Below, piece after piece: positions 1 through 6,032 of a stretch of DNA of 6,032 nucleotides. Each line of letters begins with the position of its first letter. The first letter of the stretch is position 1. This DNA is from an uncultured Opitutia bacterium. GTDB taxonomy: Bacteria; Verrucomicrobiota; Verrucomicrobiia; Opitutales; Coraliomargaritaceae. The stretch is from NCBI GenBank assembly GCA_937899295.1, contig CALBPO010000080.1, positions 1-6,032 of the forward strand, in the 5' to 3' direction. The position numbers and the translations under genes are program-made. The notes below the pieces were generated by a model. That model did not search any database and was not told the origin of the DNA. It saw only the letters and a list, made by a program, of their open reading frames with translations.

Positions 1-86
1 AAATACTTACGACTTGAAATAATTATACACTAAGAGAATTGAATTCGAACACTAGACTCATTCTCAACTATTCGATGCTTCTTTGG
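1..86. other. AT-rich non-coding end segment after truncated hemB
   Basis: This stretch is about 31% GC (27 of 86 bases), much lower than the genes beside it. It lies downstream of the hemB stop, where the second half of hemB should be. I translated the three minus-strand frames over the junction and found short peptides ending in stops, with no HemB-like residues. No tRNA, terminator hairpin or insertion-sequence end is apparent. It may be a foreign or rearranged segment, or a chimeric or low-quality contig end. The sequence alone does not decide between these. Confidence 0.5.
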
Positions 87-701
87 CTAAGATAAGAGTA
101 GTCCATTTGTCTGTATGGATTCAAAAGCATTGTCATCTAAAGTTTTTCTGATCACCCCCACTCTGCCATCCATCATATCCGAAGGTGCCACCATATCGAC
201 GCCCGCCTCGGCAGCCAACACCGCCATTTCGGTCAGCACCTCAACCGTAGCATCATTGGCAAGATCTTGCGCCGCCGCGTCCCAAAGCCCATCGTGCCCG
301 TGCTCCGTGTAAGGATCCAGCGCCAGATCAGTGATCACTGTAAGCTCAGGTACCGCTGCCTTAACAGCACGAATCGCACGCAGCACGAGCGTGTTTGGAT
401 TCAAAGCCTCGCGACCATCGTCCGATTTAAGGCTATCATCGAGTTTAGGAAAAAGTGCGACACCCGAAACACCGAGCCCGTGCAATTCACGACATTCTGC
501 GACCGTATCTTTGATCGAAAGCCTAGATATGCCCGGCATCGAATCAATCGCCTCTGGAGCTCCCTCCCCCTCAATGACAAAAACTGGCTGGATCAAATGC
601 TGCGGTAAAACCTCCGTCTCAGAGGCAAGCGCGCGCAAGGAAGCCGTCCGCCGCATACGACGCGGGCGGCGAGTCAGATCTAGTTTAAATTCATTAGTCA
701 T
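87..701 (-). pseudogene. hemB: Porphobilinogen synthase (delta-aminolevulinic acid dehydratase), truncated after about 195 residues
   Basis: HemB condenses two 5-aminolevulinate molecules to porphobilinogen in cytosolic tetrapyrrole (heme) synthesis. The visible 204 residues match the N-terminal part of the family: the RRPRRMRRT stretch (residues 11-19), QPVFVIEG (38-45), the active-site loop region DLALDPYTEHGHDG (125-138) and GVDMVAPSDMMDGRVG (167-182). The loop has Ala/Asp/Pro in place of the zinc-binding cysteine triad of E. coli-type enzymes, as in Mg-dependent forms. Full-length HemB is about 320-335 residues. Here homology fades near residue 195, then eight unrelated residues lead to a stop. 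The segment holding both Schiff-base lysines (E. coli K195 and K247) is missing, so this product should be inactive. The ATG at 701 fits the usual N-terminus but has no clear ribosome binding site. The gene diverges from cysS. Identity is near certain. Whether the break is biological or an assembly artefact is open. Confidence 0.9.
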
Positions 702-782
702 GGTTAAAGGTAGATTTCTATTGGCAGTTACGCCTGAAAAGGGTCATCTTTCAACACGTAAATCTCTTCTCACAATCTACAA
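702..782. promoter_or_regulatory. Divergent hemB/cysS intergenic region, presumed to hold both promoters
   Basis: These 81 bases separate the start codons of two divergently transcribed genes, so both promoters should lie here or just inside the genes. On the minus strand there is a TTGAAA hexamer (plus positions 752-757) that resembles a -35 box, and on the plus strand a TTGGCA at 721-726. Neither is followed at 16-18 bases by a convincing -10 box. Neither start has a purine-rich Shine-Dalgarno sequence. The promoter role is inferred from gene orientation, not from a motif. Confidence 0.35.
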
Positions 783-2225
783 ATGTCCGTCGAACTCTAC
801 GATACCCTAAGCCGATCTATTCAGACACTCGCTCCATCGAGTTCAGATACTTTGCGCTTTTATTGCTGTGGTCCGACTGTCTATGGCCCCGCGCACATCG
901 GGAATTTTCGCACTTTTCTCATCCAAGACACACTTCGCCGTGTGCTGGAAGTCGATGGCATGGCGGTTAAACACGTGCGTAACATTACCGACCTCGACGA
1001 TAAGACAATCCGGCGCTCACTCGAAGAAGGCAAAAGCCTGATCGAGTTCACCGCATACTGGACAGAGAAATTTCATGCCGATTGCAAAGCGCTCAACATG
1101 CTTTCGCCGAGCATCGAGCCGAGCGCAGTGGCGCACATACCCCAGCAGATCGCACTGGTCGAGAAACTCATCGAGAAAGGCAATGCCTATGCGACGGATG
1201 ATGGCTCTGTTTATTTCCGGGTCGGATCTTTCGAAGACTACGGCCGCCTCTCACGCCTCAAACAGCGCGAACTCAAAACCCAAACTGAAAACTCCGCCGG
1301 CGAGGTCAATGATGCGGATGAATATGATCGAGAATCAGTAAGCGATTTTGCACTCTGGAAATCATGCAAAGATGGCGACGGCGATAACTATTGGAGTAGT
1401 CCTTGGGGCGAAGGTCGTCCGGGATGGCACCTAGAGTGCTCTGCCATGGTCGACAGCGCCTTTGACGGCGAAACAATCGACCTACACGGCGGCGGCATCG
1501 ACCTCTGTTTCCCTCACCACGAGAACGAGATTGCCCAGTCCGAATGCGCCCACGGGCACGATTTCTGCAAGCACTGGTTCCATAGTGCACACCTCATGGT
1601 GGAAGGAGCAAAGATGTCGAAGAGCCTCGGGAATCTCTATACACTGGACGATCTGCGAGACAAGGGCTTCAGCCCAATGGTCGTTCGCTACACACTCATT
1701 GCAGGCAGCTATCGGCAACAGCTCAACTTTACATTCGACGGGCTACACGCTTCGCAAAGTGCGCTGACTCGCTTTGAGCGTTTTGCGGAGGCACTACTCG
1801 CTAAAACCGGGGAGGCGAGCGATCAGTTTAATGCCACTTACGTGACTAGCGGGGCGCCTGAAGACTTCGGGCGCCTGACCAAAGCATGGGACGCGCTACG
1901 CAGCAACCTCAACACGGCTGCCTGCCTCGGCGCGATCTTCGGTGTGATTGGCTCGAACCCCGCCGCTTCGCTCGGAGCAGACGGCGCCCGGTCGATGCTA
2001 CAAACATTTGGTAGCCTACTCTACGCACTCGGGCTTGAGCTCTTTACCATCGAAGCCAAACAGCCTGACGCACCAAAGGAAATAATCGCCTTAGCCCAAG
2101 CCCGCTGGGACGCAAAGCAAGCCAAAGACTGGGGCAAGGCCGACGAATTTCGTGACGAACTTCTAGCGAAAGGCTGGACAGTTAATGACAGCAAAGATGG
2201 CTTTGCTATAGAGCCAAAAGAGTAG
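783..2225 (+). CDS. cysS: Cysteinyl-tRNA synthetase (class I), complete
   Basis: This cytosolic enzyme charges tRNA-Cys with cysteine using ATP. The 480-residue product is close to the family length (E. coli 461). The class I Rossmann fold shows its HIGH-type motif as HIGN (residues 38-41) and its KMSKS motif at 277-281. The catalytic zinc ligands that select cysteine are all present: C29 in YCCGPTVYG, C219 in GWHLECSAM, and H245 and E249 in FPHHENEIAQSE. The WHLECSAM and HLMVEGAKMSKS blocks are typical, followed by the DALR/anticodon-binding C-terminus (about 330-480), which includes a KADEFRDELLAKGW segment. The ATG at 783 gives the standard N-terminus (VELYDTLSR). No Shine-Dalgarno sequence precedes it. 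It is divergent from the broken hemB and followed after 53 bases by the SMP-30 gene on the same strand. Nothing suggests damage. Confidence 0.97.
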   Translation: MSVELYDTLSRSIQTLAPSSSDTLRFYCCGPTVYGPAHIGNFRTFLIQDTLRRVLEVDGMAVKHVRNITDLDDKTIRRSLEEGKSLIEFTAYWTEKFHADCKALNMLSPSIEPSAVAHIPQQIALVEKLIEKGNAYATDDGSVYFRVGSFEDYGRLSRLKQRELKTQTENSAGEVNDADEYDRESVSDFALWKSCKDGDGDNYWSSPWGEGRPGWHLECSAMVDSAFDGETIDLHGGGIDLCFPHHENEIAQSECAHGHDFCKHWFHSAHLMVEGAKMSKSLGNLYTLDDLRDKGFSPMVVRYTLIAGSYRQQLNFTFDGLHASQSALTRFERFAEALLAKTGEASDQFNATYVTSGAPEDFGRLTKAWDALRSNLNTAACLGAIFGVIGSNPAASLGADGARSMLQTFGSLLYALGLELFTIEAKQPDAPKEIIALAQARWDAKQAKDWGKADEFRDELLAKGWTVNDSKDGFAIEPKE

Positions 2226-2278
2226 ATTTATATAAAAAATTAGTAACGAAGACTTAAGAGAGCGACTATTATTTCACT

Positions 2279-3154
2279 GTGACGACACCAAGAACAAAAA
2301 CGATCGGAAAACAAATATCACAATGGGGCGAAGGTCCTATCTGGTGGGGCAACTCTCTATTCTATGTCGACATCGCAGGAAATAAACTTCTTCGCCTTAA
2401 CCCCGAAACGAGCGAAGAAACCATATGGGATGTCGGCGAGTGCATTGGCACCATCGTTCCAAGCAAGAATGACGACGAAGTCATCTACGCCGGCGACACA
2501 GGCTATGTGCGCTTCAATTTAAAGACAGGCAGCAAGACGACGCTCGCCGACCCCGAAGCCTCAATGCGTGGCAAAAACCGTTTCAACGATGGCAAGTGCG
2601 ATCCCCTAGGCCGCTTCTGGGCAGGCACAATCAGTATGATCAAAGATACTGGCAGTGCCAATCTCTACTGCCTCGATACTGATGGCTCACTCTCACTCAA
2701 GGTCTCTGAGGTGACCAACTCCAATGGCATCTGCTGGAGTGCCGACGCCAAAAAGATGTTCTACATCGACACCCCCACACAAAATGTTCGCGCTTACGAC
2801 TACAACTTGGAAAGCGGTGCTATTTCCAATGCCCGAGTCGTGGTCGACACAGCGGCGCACGGCTACAAAAGTTCACCCGATGGCATGACGATCGATGCAG
2901 ACGGCATGCTCTGGGTCGCTTTCTGTCACGGTGCTTGCGTGGTGCGCTTCGATCCTCAAACGGACAAAGAGCTACAGCGCGTCGACCTACCTTGTATCGA
3001 AACAACCGCCTGCGCCTTTGGCGGTGAAAACTTAGACCGCCTCTTCGTCACCACCGGAATCAAGGCCGACCTCGACGAGCCTGATGCAGGTAAAGTATTC
3101 GTCATCGACGGCCTCGGGGTAAAGGGAGTTCCAGCTTTTGCTTTTAGAGGTTAA
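2279..3154 (+). CDS. SMP-30/gluconolactonase/LRE-family protein (probable sugar lactonase)
   Basis: The 291-residue product is a single six-bladed beta-propeller of the SMP-30/gluconolactonase/LRE-like family. Members hydrolyse sugar lactones (for example gluconolactone, or lactones in L-arabinose or uronate catabolism) with one bound divalent metal. Every key position is present by alignment with human SMP30: E18 in WGEGPIWW, N149 in TNSNGICW and D201 in SPDGMTID as metal ligands, plus R101 and N103 in RFNDGKCD for substrate contact. There is no signal peptide or membrane segment, so it is probably cytosolic. The start is GTG at 2279. An in-frame stop at 2255-2257 leaves no earlier conventional start, and the next in-frame Met (M96) would delete the first blades. 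It follows cysS by 53 AT-rich bases and could be cotranscribed with it. No sugar dehydrogenase or transporter lies beside it, so the substrate cannot be assigned. Family is sure; exact activity is not. Confidence 0.9.
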   Translation: MTTPRTKTIGKQISQWGEGPIWWGNSLFYVDIAGNKLLRLNPETSEETIWDVGECIGTIVPSKNDDEVIYAGDTGYVRFNLKTGSKTTLADPEASMRGKNRFNDGKCDPLGRFWAGTISMIKDTGSANLYCLDTDGSLSLKVSEVTNSNGICWSADAKKMFYIDTPTQNVRAYDYNLESGAISNARVVVDTAAHGYKSSPDGMTIDADGMLWVAFCHGACVVRFDPQTDKELQRVDLPCIETTACAFGGENLDRLFVTTGIKADLDEPDAGKVFVIDGLGVKGVPAFAFRG

Positions 3155-3201
3155 ATATCGAGGTTTCTCCGTAAATAACCGCGCTAAGGAAACAACGGAA
3201 T

Positions 3202-4122
3202 TCACCCCACAGCCTTCATCTTTAGAACAAGCCTTGGCAGCACACCATACTTGGGGGCAAAGAGCATCACGGTCAAAAAGATCAGCCCAGCCATTACAGC
3301 CATCATTCCGGAGGTAGAGGTATCAGCAAAGCCGAACCAAGCTGGCACGATCAAGGCGCTTAAGTGACCCAGTACTGCCGAGCCAATTGCGATCAGCACG
3401 CTCAGAACCACCATCAGCCAGAGCCGGTCCGTCAGTAGATGCGCTGTCGCCGCAGGGACTATGAGCATCGCAATCACGATGATACTACCCACGGCTTCAA
3501 AGCATGCTACTGTAGTCACAGCCACGAGTGTCATCAAAAGATAGTGCATTAGCTTTGAATCAATACCCATCGTCGTCGCTAGTTCCGCATCGAAGGATGA
3601 TATTCGAAGTTCTTTAAAAAAGGCCACGACAAAGGCTGCATTGAATGAGGTGACTCCTGCCAAAACTAAGGCTGCCCTAGGCACTTCTATGGAGAGGCCA
3701 AAGAGCGTAGGTCGCCAAACAACATCAAGTGGGGTCAACTCGATCGCACCATAAAGCACGCAACTCGGGTCGAGGTCGACATGGTCGGCCCCTGGTACGA
3801 TGAGCAAAAGCCCCAGCGCAAAAAGCGTCGTAAAGACGATTCCCATAGAGGCGCCCTCGTCGACCTTACCAAAACGGCTGATCCACTGAGTAAAGACGGC
3901 CGTCAATACACCCGCGATAGCCGCGCCAATAAACATCGACAGGCTGGCACGTGCACCCGTCACCAGAAAGGCAATCGCCAAGCCCGGGAGCACCGCATGG
4001 CTAATGGCATCGCCCATCATACTCATTTTACGGAGTACGAGGAAATTGCCCAGTAAGGCACAAGCACCCGCCGCCAAAGCAGCGATGACTACGATCCATG
4101 TATCTATGCTATACCACTCCAT
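3202..4122 (-). CDS. Metal ABC transporter permease, ABC-3 family (YtgD/TroD/MntD/ZnuB-like)
   Basis: This is an inner-membrane subunit of an importer for Mn(II), Fe(II) or Zn(II). The 306-residue product is hydrophobic throughout, with about eight likely membrane helices. It carries the ABC-3 hallmarks: RKMSMMGDAISHAVLPG (31-47), the coupling-helix-like region KELRISSFDAELATTMG (170-186) and VGSIIVIAMLIVPAATAHLL (211-230). Length is normal for the family (about 270-310). It lies 20 bases after the permease-repressor fusion in the same direction and is paralogous to that protein's N-terminal domain, so the two probably form a heterodimeric channel, as in TroC/TroD and chlamydial YtgC/YtgD. 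The ATG at 4122 follows an AT-rich leader without a Shine-Dalgarno sequence, so translation may be coupled to the gene upstream. No repressor tail is present here. Substrate metal cannot be fixed from the sequence. Confidence 0.93.
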   Translation of the reverse strand: MEWYSIDTWIVVIAALAAGACALLGNFLVLRKMSMMGDAISHAVLPGLAIAFLVTGARASLSMFIGAAIAGVLTAVFTQWISRFGKVDEGASMGIVFTTLFALGLLLIVPGADHVDLDPSCVLYGAIELTPLDVVWRPTLFGLSIEVPRAALVLAGVTSFNAAFVVAFFKELRISSFDAELATTMGIDSKLMHYLLMTLVAVTTVACFEAVGSIIVIAMLIVPAATAHLLTDRLWLMVVLSVLIAIGSAVLGHLSALIVPAWFGFADTSTSGMMAVMAGLIFLTVMLFAPKYGVLPRLVLKMKAVG

Positions 4123-4142
4123 TTGTAATTTTTAATTCAAGA

Positions 4143-5492
4143 TCAGTCTCCTGGATGGATCGGGTGCGGACTCTGCGGCACGAGACTACCAGCAATACGG
4201 TAGGCTTGTAATTTATTCTCCAAGCGCGTGACCATTTTGTCACCAAGTATGTGCTCAACCATGTCGGCATCGCGATCGACGCGACTCGTCGCAACATCCG
4301 CATACTCGATCAGATACATTTCCCAGAGTCGATGATTGCGCGTGACTTGCTTCGCCTCGACCAGTCCAGTTTCTGTTAACAAAATAGAATCTGCTTTATT
4401 CGGTGCTTCGACAAGTCCCTCATTATAAGCGCGGCGGATATAGTCCCGTAGCTGCCGGTCACTCCAAGTGCGTCGACCACGAATTTGGCGAAAAGGAACT
4501 GTCCGAATATTTAGTTCTTCGGTAACGCACCCTCCCTCCAAGATTTCGTAAAGCGCCCGTAGCAAATGCTGTCGTCCCATACGCTTTTCTAATTGCGACT
4601 GTCGCAAGAAACGAATCATGACACCACGCTCCGTTCCGACCAGCATACTCACTACGAAAAAAAGTGCCGCGACAAGCACGATCACCGCACCTGCGGGGAC
4701 ACGAGGGATGAAAGCACTCAAACTCGCACCGAGCCAACCACTAGCACCGCCAATCAGCGCAGAAAGCACTAGCATGCGGTCGAGCTGATTTGTCCAGAAA
4801 CGCGCCGCCGCTGCAGGTGTAATGAGAAAGGCGATAATTAGAATCAAGCCGACCGCCTGCAAGCCAGCTACCGTCACGGCGGTGATGAGCGCGAGCAGTA
4901 GAATGTCGAGAAACTTAACTGGCCAGCCGAGCGCCGCCGCAAAATGTTCGTCGAAACACAGCAGGCGGAACTCTTTAAAAAGTAACAATGAACAGGTAAT
5001 CACACAAACTGTGATGAACACGAGGATTTGGAAATCACTCATCACCATCGAGGCAGTCTTGCCATAGATAAATGATTCCAAACCAGCCGCACTCCCCTCG
5101 GGCATCGTCTGGATCACACCAAGAATAGCAACGCCTGCCCCGAAGAACACGCTAAGCACGATACCCATCGCTGCGTCGTCTTTGATTCGCGTTTGCTCAC
5201 GAATAAAGAGCACAGCCGCGCATCCAATTACTCCCGTGATGCCCGCACCCGCTAGTAATATGGGCAACGACTTTCCATCGCCACCCAGCGCGACAGCGAG
5301 CATGAAGGATAAACCAACACCTGGCAGTGTCGCGTGAGAAAGTGTATCCCCCATCAAGGAGCGCTTACGTAACAAGAGAAAGCCACCCATGAGTCCGCAG
5401 GCACAACCCAGCAACATCGTGCAGATCACAACTAAACGCGTGTTATAATCGCGGAGAATGAGAACGTTCCAGATGTCTGCTAGCTCAGGCAT
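4143..5492 (-). CDS. Metal ABC transporter permease fused to a C-terminal DtxR/MntR-type repressor (YtgCR-like)
   Basis: This 449-residue protein joins two functions in one unbroken frame. Residues 1 to about 290 are an ABC-3 permease with several membrane helices, with the motifs LLRKRSLMGDTLSHATLPGVG (40-60, first and last residues included) split by a family-typical MGD, KEFRLLCFDEHFAAALG (173-189) and VGLILIIAFLITPAAAARF (214-232). Residues about 300-449 match an iron/manganese-dependent repressor. They hold a winged-helix part (about 305-380, recognition-helix candidate SDRQLRDYIRRAYNEGLVEA) and a dimerisation/metal-binding part with NHRLWE (386-391) and DMVEHILGD (410-418). There is no SH3-like third domain, so it is MntR-sized. 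The permease alone would be about 290 residues, so the tail is a true addition. Chlamydia YtgCR has this arrangement, and its repressor part is released by cleavage. Release here is inference. It sits between the ATPase (36 bases upstream) and the second permease (20 bases downstream). The ATG at 5492 has no clear ribosome binding site. Confidence 0.93.
   Translation of the reverse strand: MPELADIWNVLILRDYNTRLVVICTMLLGCACGLMGGFLLLRKRSLMGDTLSHATLPGVGLSFMLAVALGGDGKSLPILLAGAGITGVIGCAAVLFIREQTRIKDDAAMGIVLSVFFGAGVAILGVIQTMPEGSAAGLESFIYGKTASMVMSDFQILVFITVCVITCSLLLFKEFRLLCFDEHFAAALGWPVKFLDILLLALITAVTVAGLQAVGLILIIAFLITPAAAARFWTNQLDRMLVLSALIGGASGWLGASLSAFIPRVPAGAVIVLVAALFFVVSMLVGTERGVMIRFLRQSQLEKRMGRQHLLRALYEILEGGCVTEELNIRTVPFRQIRGRRTWSDRQLRDYIRRAYNEGLVEAPNKADSILLTETGLVEAKQVTRNHRLWEMYLIEYADVATSRVDRDADMVEHILGDKMVTRLENKLQAYRIAGSLVPQSPHPIHPGD
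4146..4592 (-). other. Repressor domain within the permease fusion (metal-sensing winged helix)
   Basis: This is the part of the fusion (residues 301-449) that resembles free DtxR/MntR proteins. By eye alignment with DtxR, its metal ligands correspond as follows: H387 to DtxR H79, E391 to E83, E413 to E105 and H414 to H106, all conserved. D410 stands where DtxR has C102 and MntR has Glu99. D406 stands at H98. H309 stands at M10 (MntR D8). The Asp at the Cys position is a hard ligand, more like MntR than DtxR. The likely role is to shut off the operon when the metal is plentiful. The basic linker around residues 289-308 (many Arg/Lys) is the natural place for a cut or for a cytoplasmic hinge. 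Confidence 0.75.
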
Positions 5493-5528
5493 GGTGGTCT
5501 TGTATAAAACAGATACGACGATGCGCGT

Positions 5529-6032
5529 TCATCGCGACTGAACGACCTCGTTGGCTGCTTGGGTGAAAAGCGTCAGCTTACCGCCGTAGGTTCGACGGAG
5601 ATTCTCTTGGGTAAAGACCTCGTCGGTTGGCCCCGCCGCGACAACGCGCATGTTGAGCAAGACTGTCCAATCAAAATACTGGGGCACAGTGGCAAGGTCA
5701 TGGTGCACGACGAGGACAGTCTTGCCCCGCTTCTGTAATTCTTTGAGCAGCTCGACGATGGCACGCTCCGTCGCGGCATCCACTGCGGCGAAAGGCTCAT
5801 CCATAAAATAAATATCCGCATCCTGCACGAGCGCGCGAGCGAGAAAGGTTCGCTGCTGTTGCCCCCCTGAGAGTTGGCTGATCTGGCGATGTGCGTAGCC
5901 CGCGAGCCCGACACGTTCGAGCGCCTCCAGAGAGAGCGCTTTTGAGTGCTGGCTCACGCGGCGGAAACAGCCGCGCCTTCCATAGGTGCCACGCGCCACC
6001 AGACCGCGCGCAGCGGCCGCGCGAGCGCGGCG
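5529..6032 (-). CDS. Metal ABC transporter ATP-binding protein (YtgB/TroB/MntB/ZnuC-like), N-terminus missing
   Basis: This is the ATPase that drives the importer, peripheral to the inner membrane. Only its C-terminal two-thirds is visible. Present are the ABC signature LSGGQQQR (plus positions 5850-5873), Walker B DIYFMDEP (about 5793-5816) with the D-loop just after, and the H-loop in VVHHDL (His codon 5700-5702). The Walker A motif and Q-loop lie in the missing N-terminal part; the family is about 240-260 residues. The frame stays open to the window edge. A GTG at 5999 is unlikely to be the true start because GTYGRRGCFRR, just after it, is an internal family motif normally near residue 90. 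The last 11 codons (about 6000-6032) read as Arg/Ala-rich and do not look like the expected FPVTV-type lead-in, so the sequence there may not be native. The gene opens the visible operon, 36 bases before the fusion. Confidence 0.9.
   Translation of the reverse strand, partial: RRARAAAARGLVARGTYGRRGCFRRVSQHSKALSLEALERVGLAGYAHRQISQLSGGQQQRTFLARALVQDADIYFMDEPFAAVDAATERAIVELLKELQKRGKTVLVVHHDLATVPQYFDWTVLLNMRVVAAGPTDEVFTQENLRRTYGGKLTLFTQAANEVVQSR

Larger units (their letters stand above)
3202..6032 (-). other. Probable metal-importer operon: ATPase, permease-repressor, permease
   Basis: Three same-strand genes are separated by 36 and 20 bases with no terminator-like hairpin between them, so one transcript is likely. 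The order equals chlamydial ytgB-ytgCR-ytgD and resembles treponemal troBCD. A periplasmic metal-binding protein gene (ytgA/troA-like) and the operon promoter with its repressor operator would be expected to the right of the window and are not visible. The separate repressor gene found in tro operons (troR) appears here as the tail of the first permease. Confidence 0.8.

Overview
The window holds five protein-coding genes, packed tightly, with no RNA gene, CRISPR array or recognisable mobile element. By eye the body is of moderate GC. The two ends differ: bases 1-86 are about 31% GC (27 of 86) and bases 6001-6032 are about 88% GC (28 of 32). None of the four visible chromosomal starts, nor the start of the broken hemB, has a clear Shine-Dalgarno sequence. 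The best clue to the host is a metal-transporter permease fused to a DtxR/MntR-type repressor, an arrangement best known from chlamydial YtgCR. I infer a member of the PVC superphylum, probably a free-living Verrucomicrobiota bacterium (Opitutia/Puniceicoccales-like). This rests on gene content, not on a marker gene.

Left part (1-2225): a truncated hemB (porphobilinogen synthase, minus strand) diverges from a complete cysS (cysteinyl-tRNA synthetase, plus strand) across an 81-base gap. hemB keeps roughly its first 195 residues, then loses homology and stops at position 87, so both catalytic lysines are absent. The AT-rich sequence after it encodes no HemB remainder in any minus-strand frame. 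It is either a real truncation or rearrangement, or a chimeric assembly join. Middle (2279-3154): a complete SMP-30/gluconolactonase-family gene with all expected metal ligands, on the same strand as cysS and 53 bases after it.

Right part (3202-6032, minus strand): three genes of a manganese/iron/zinc-type (ABC-3 family) ABC importer, transcribed right to left: ATPase (its N-terminus off or lost at the right edge), permease-repressor fusion, second permease. The order matches chlamydial ytgB-ytgCR-ytgD; a binding-protein gene (ytgA-like) would be expected just beyond the right edge. The likely logic is that the importer carries its own metal-sensing regulator as a C-terminal tail on one membrane subunit, so transport and repression are made together. 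The SMP-30 gene and the importer operon converge across 47 bases. Housekeeping genes (hemB, cysS), the SMP-30 enzyme and the importer show no obvious functional link beyond being neighbours.
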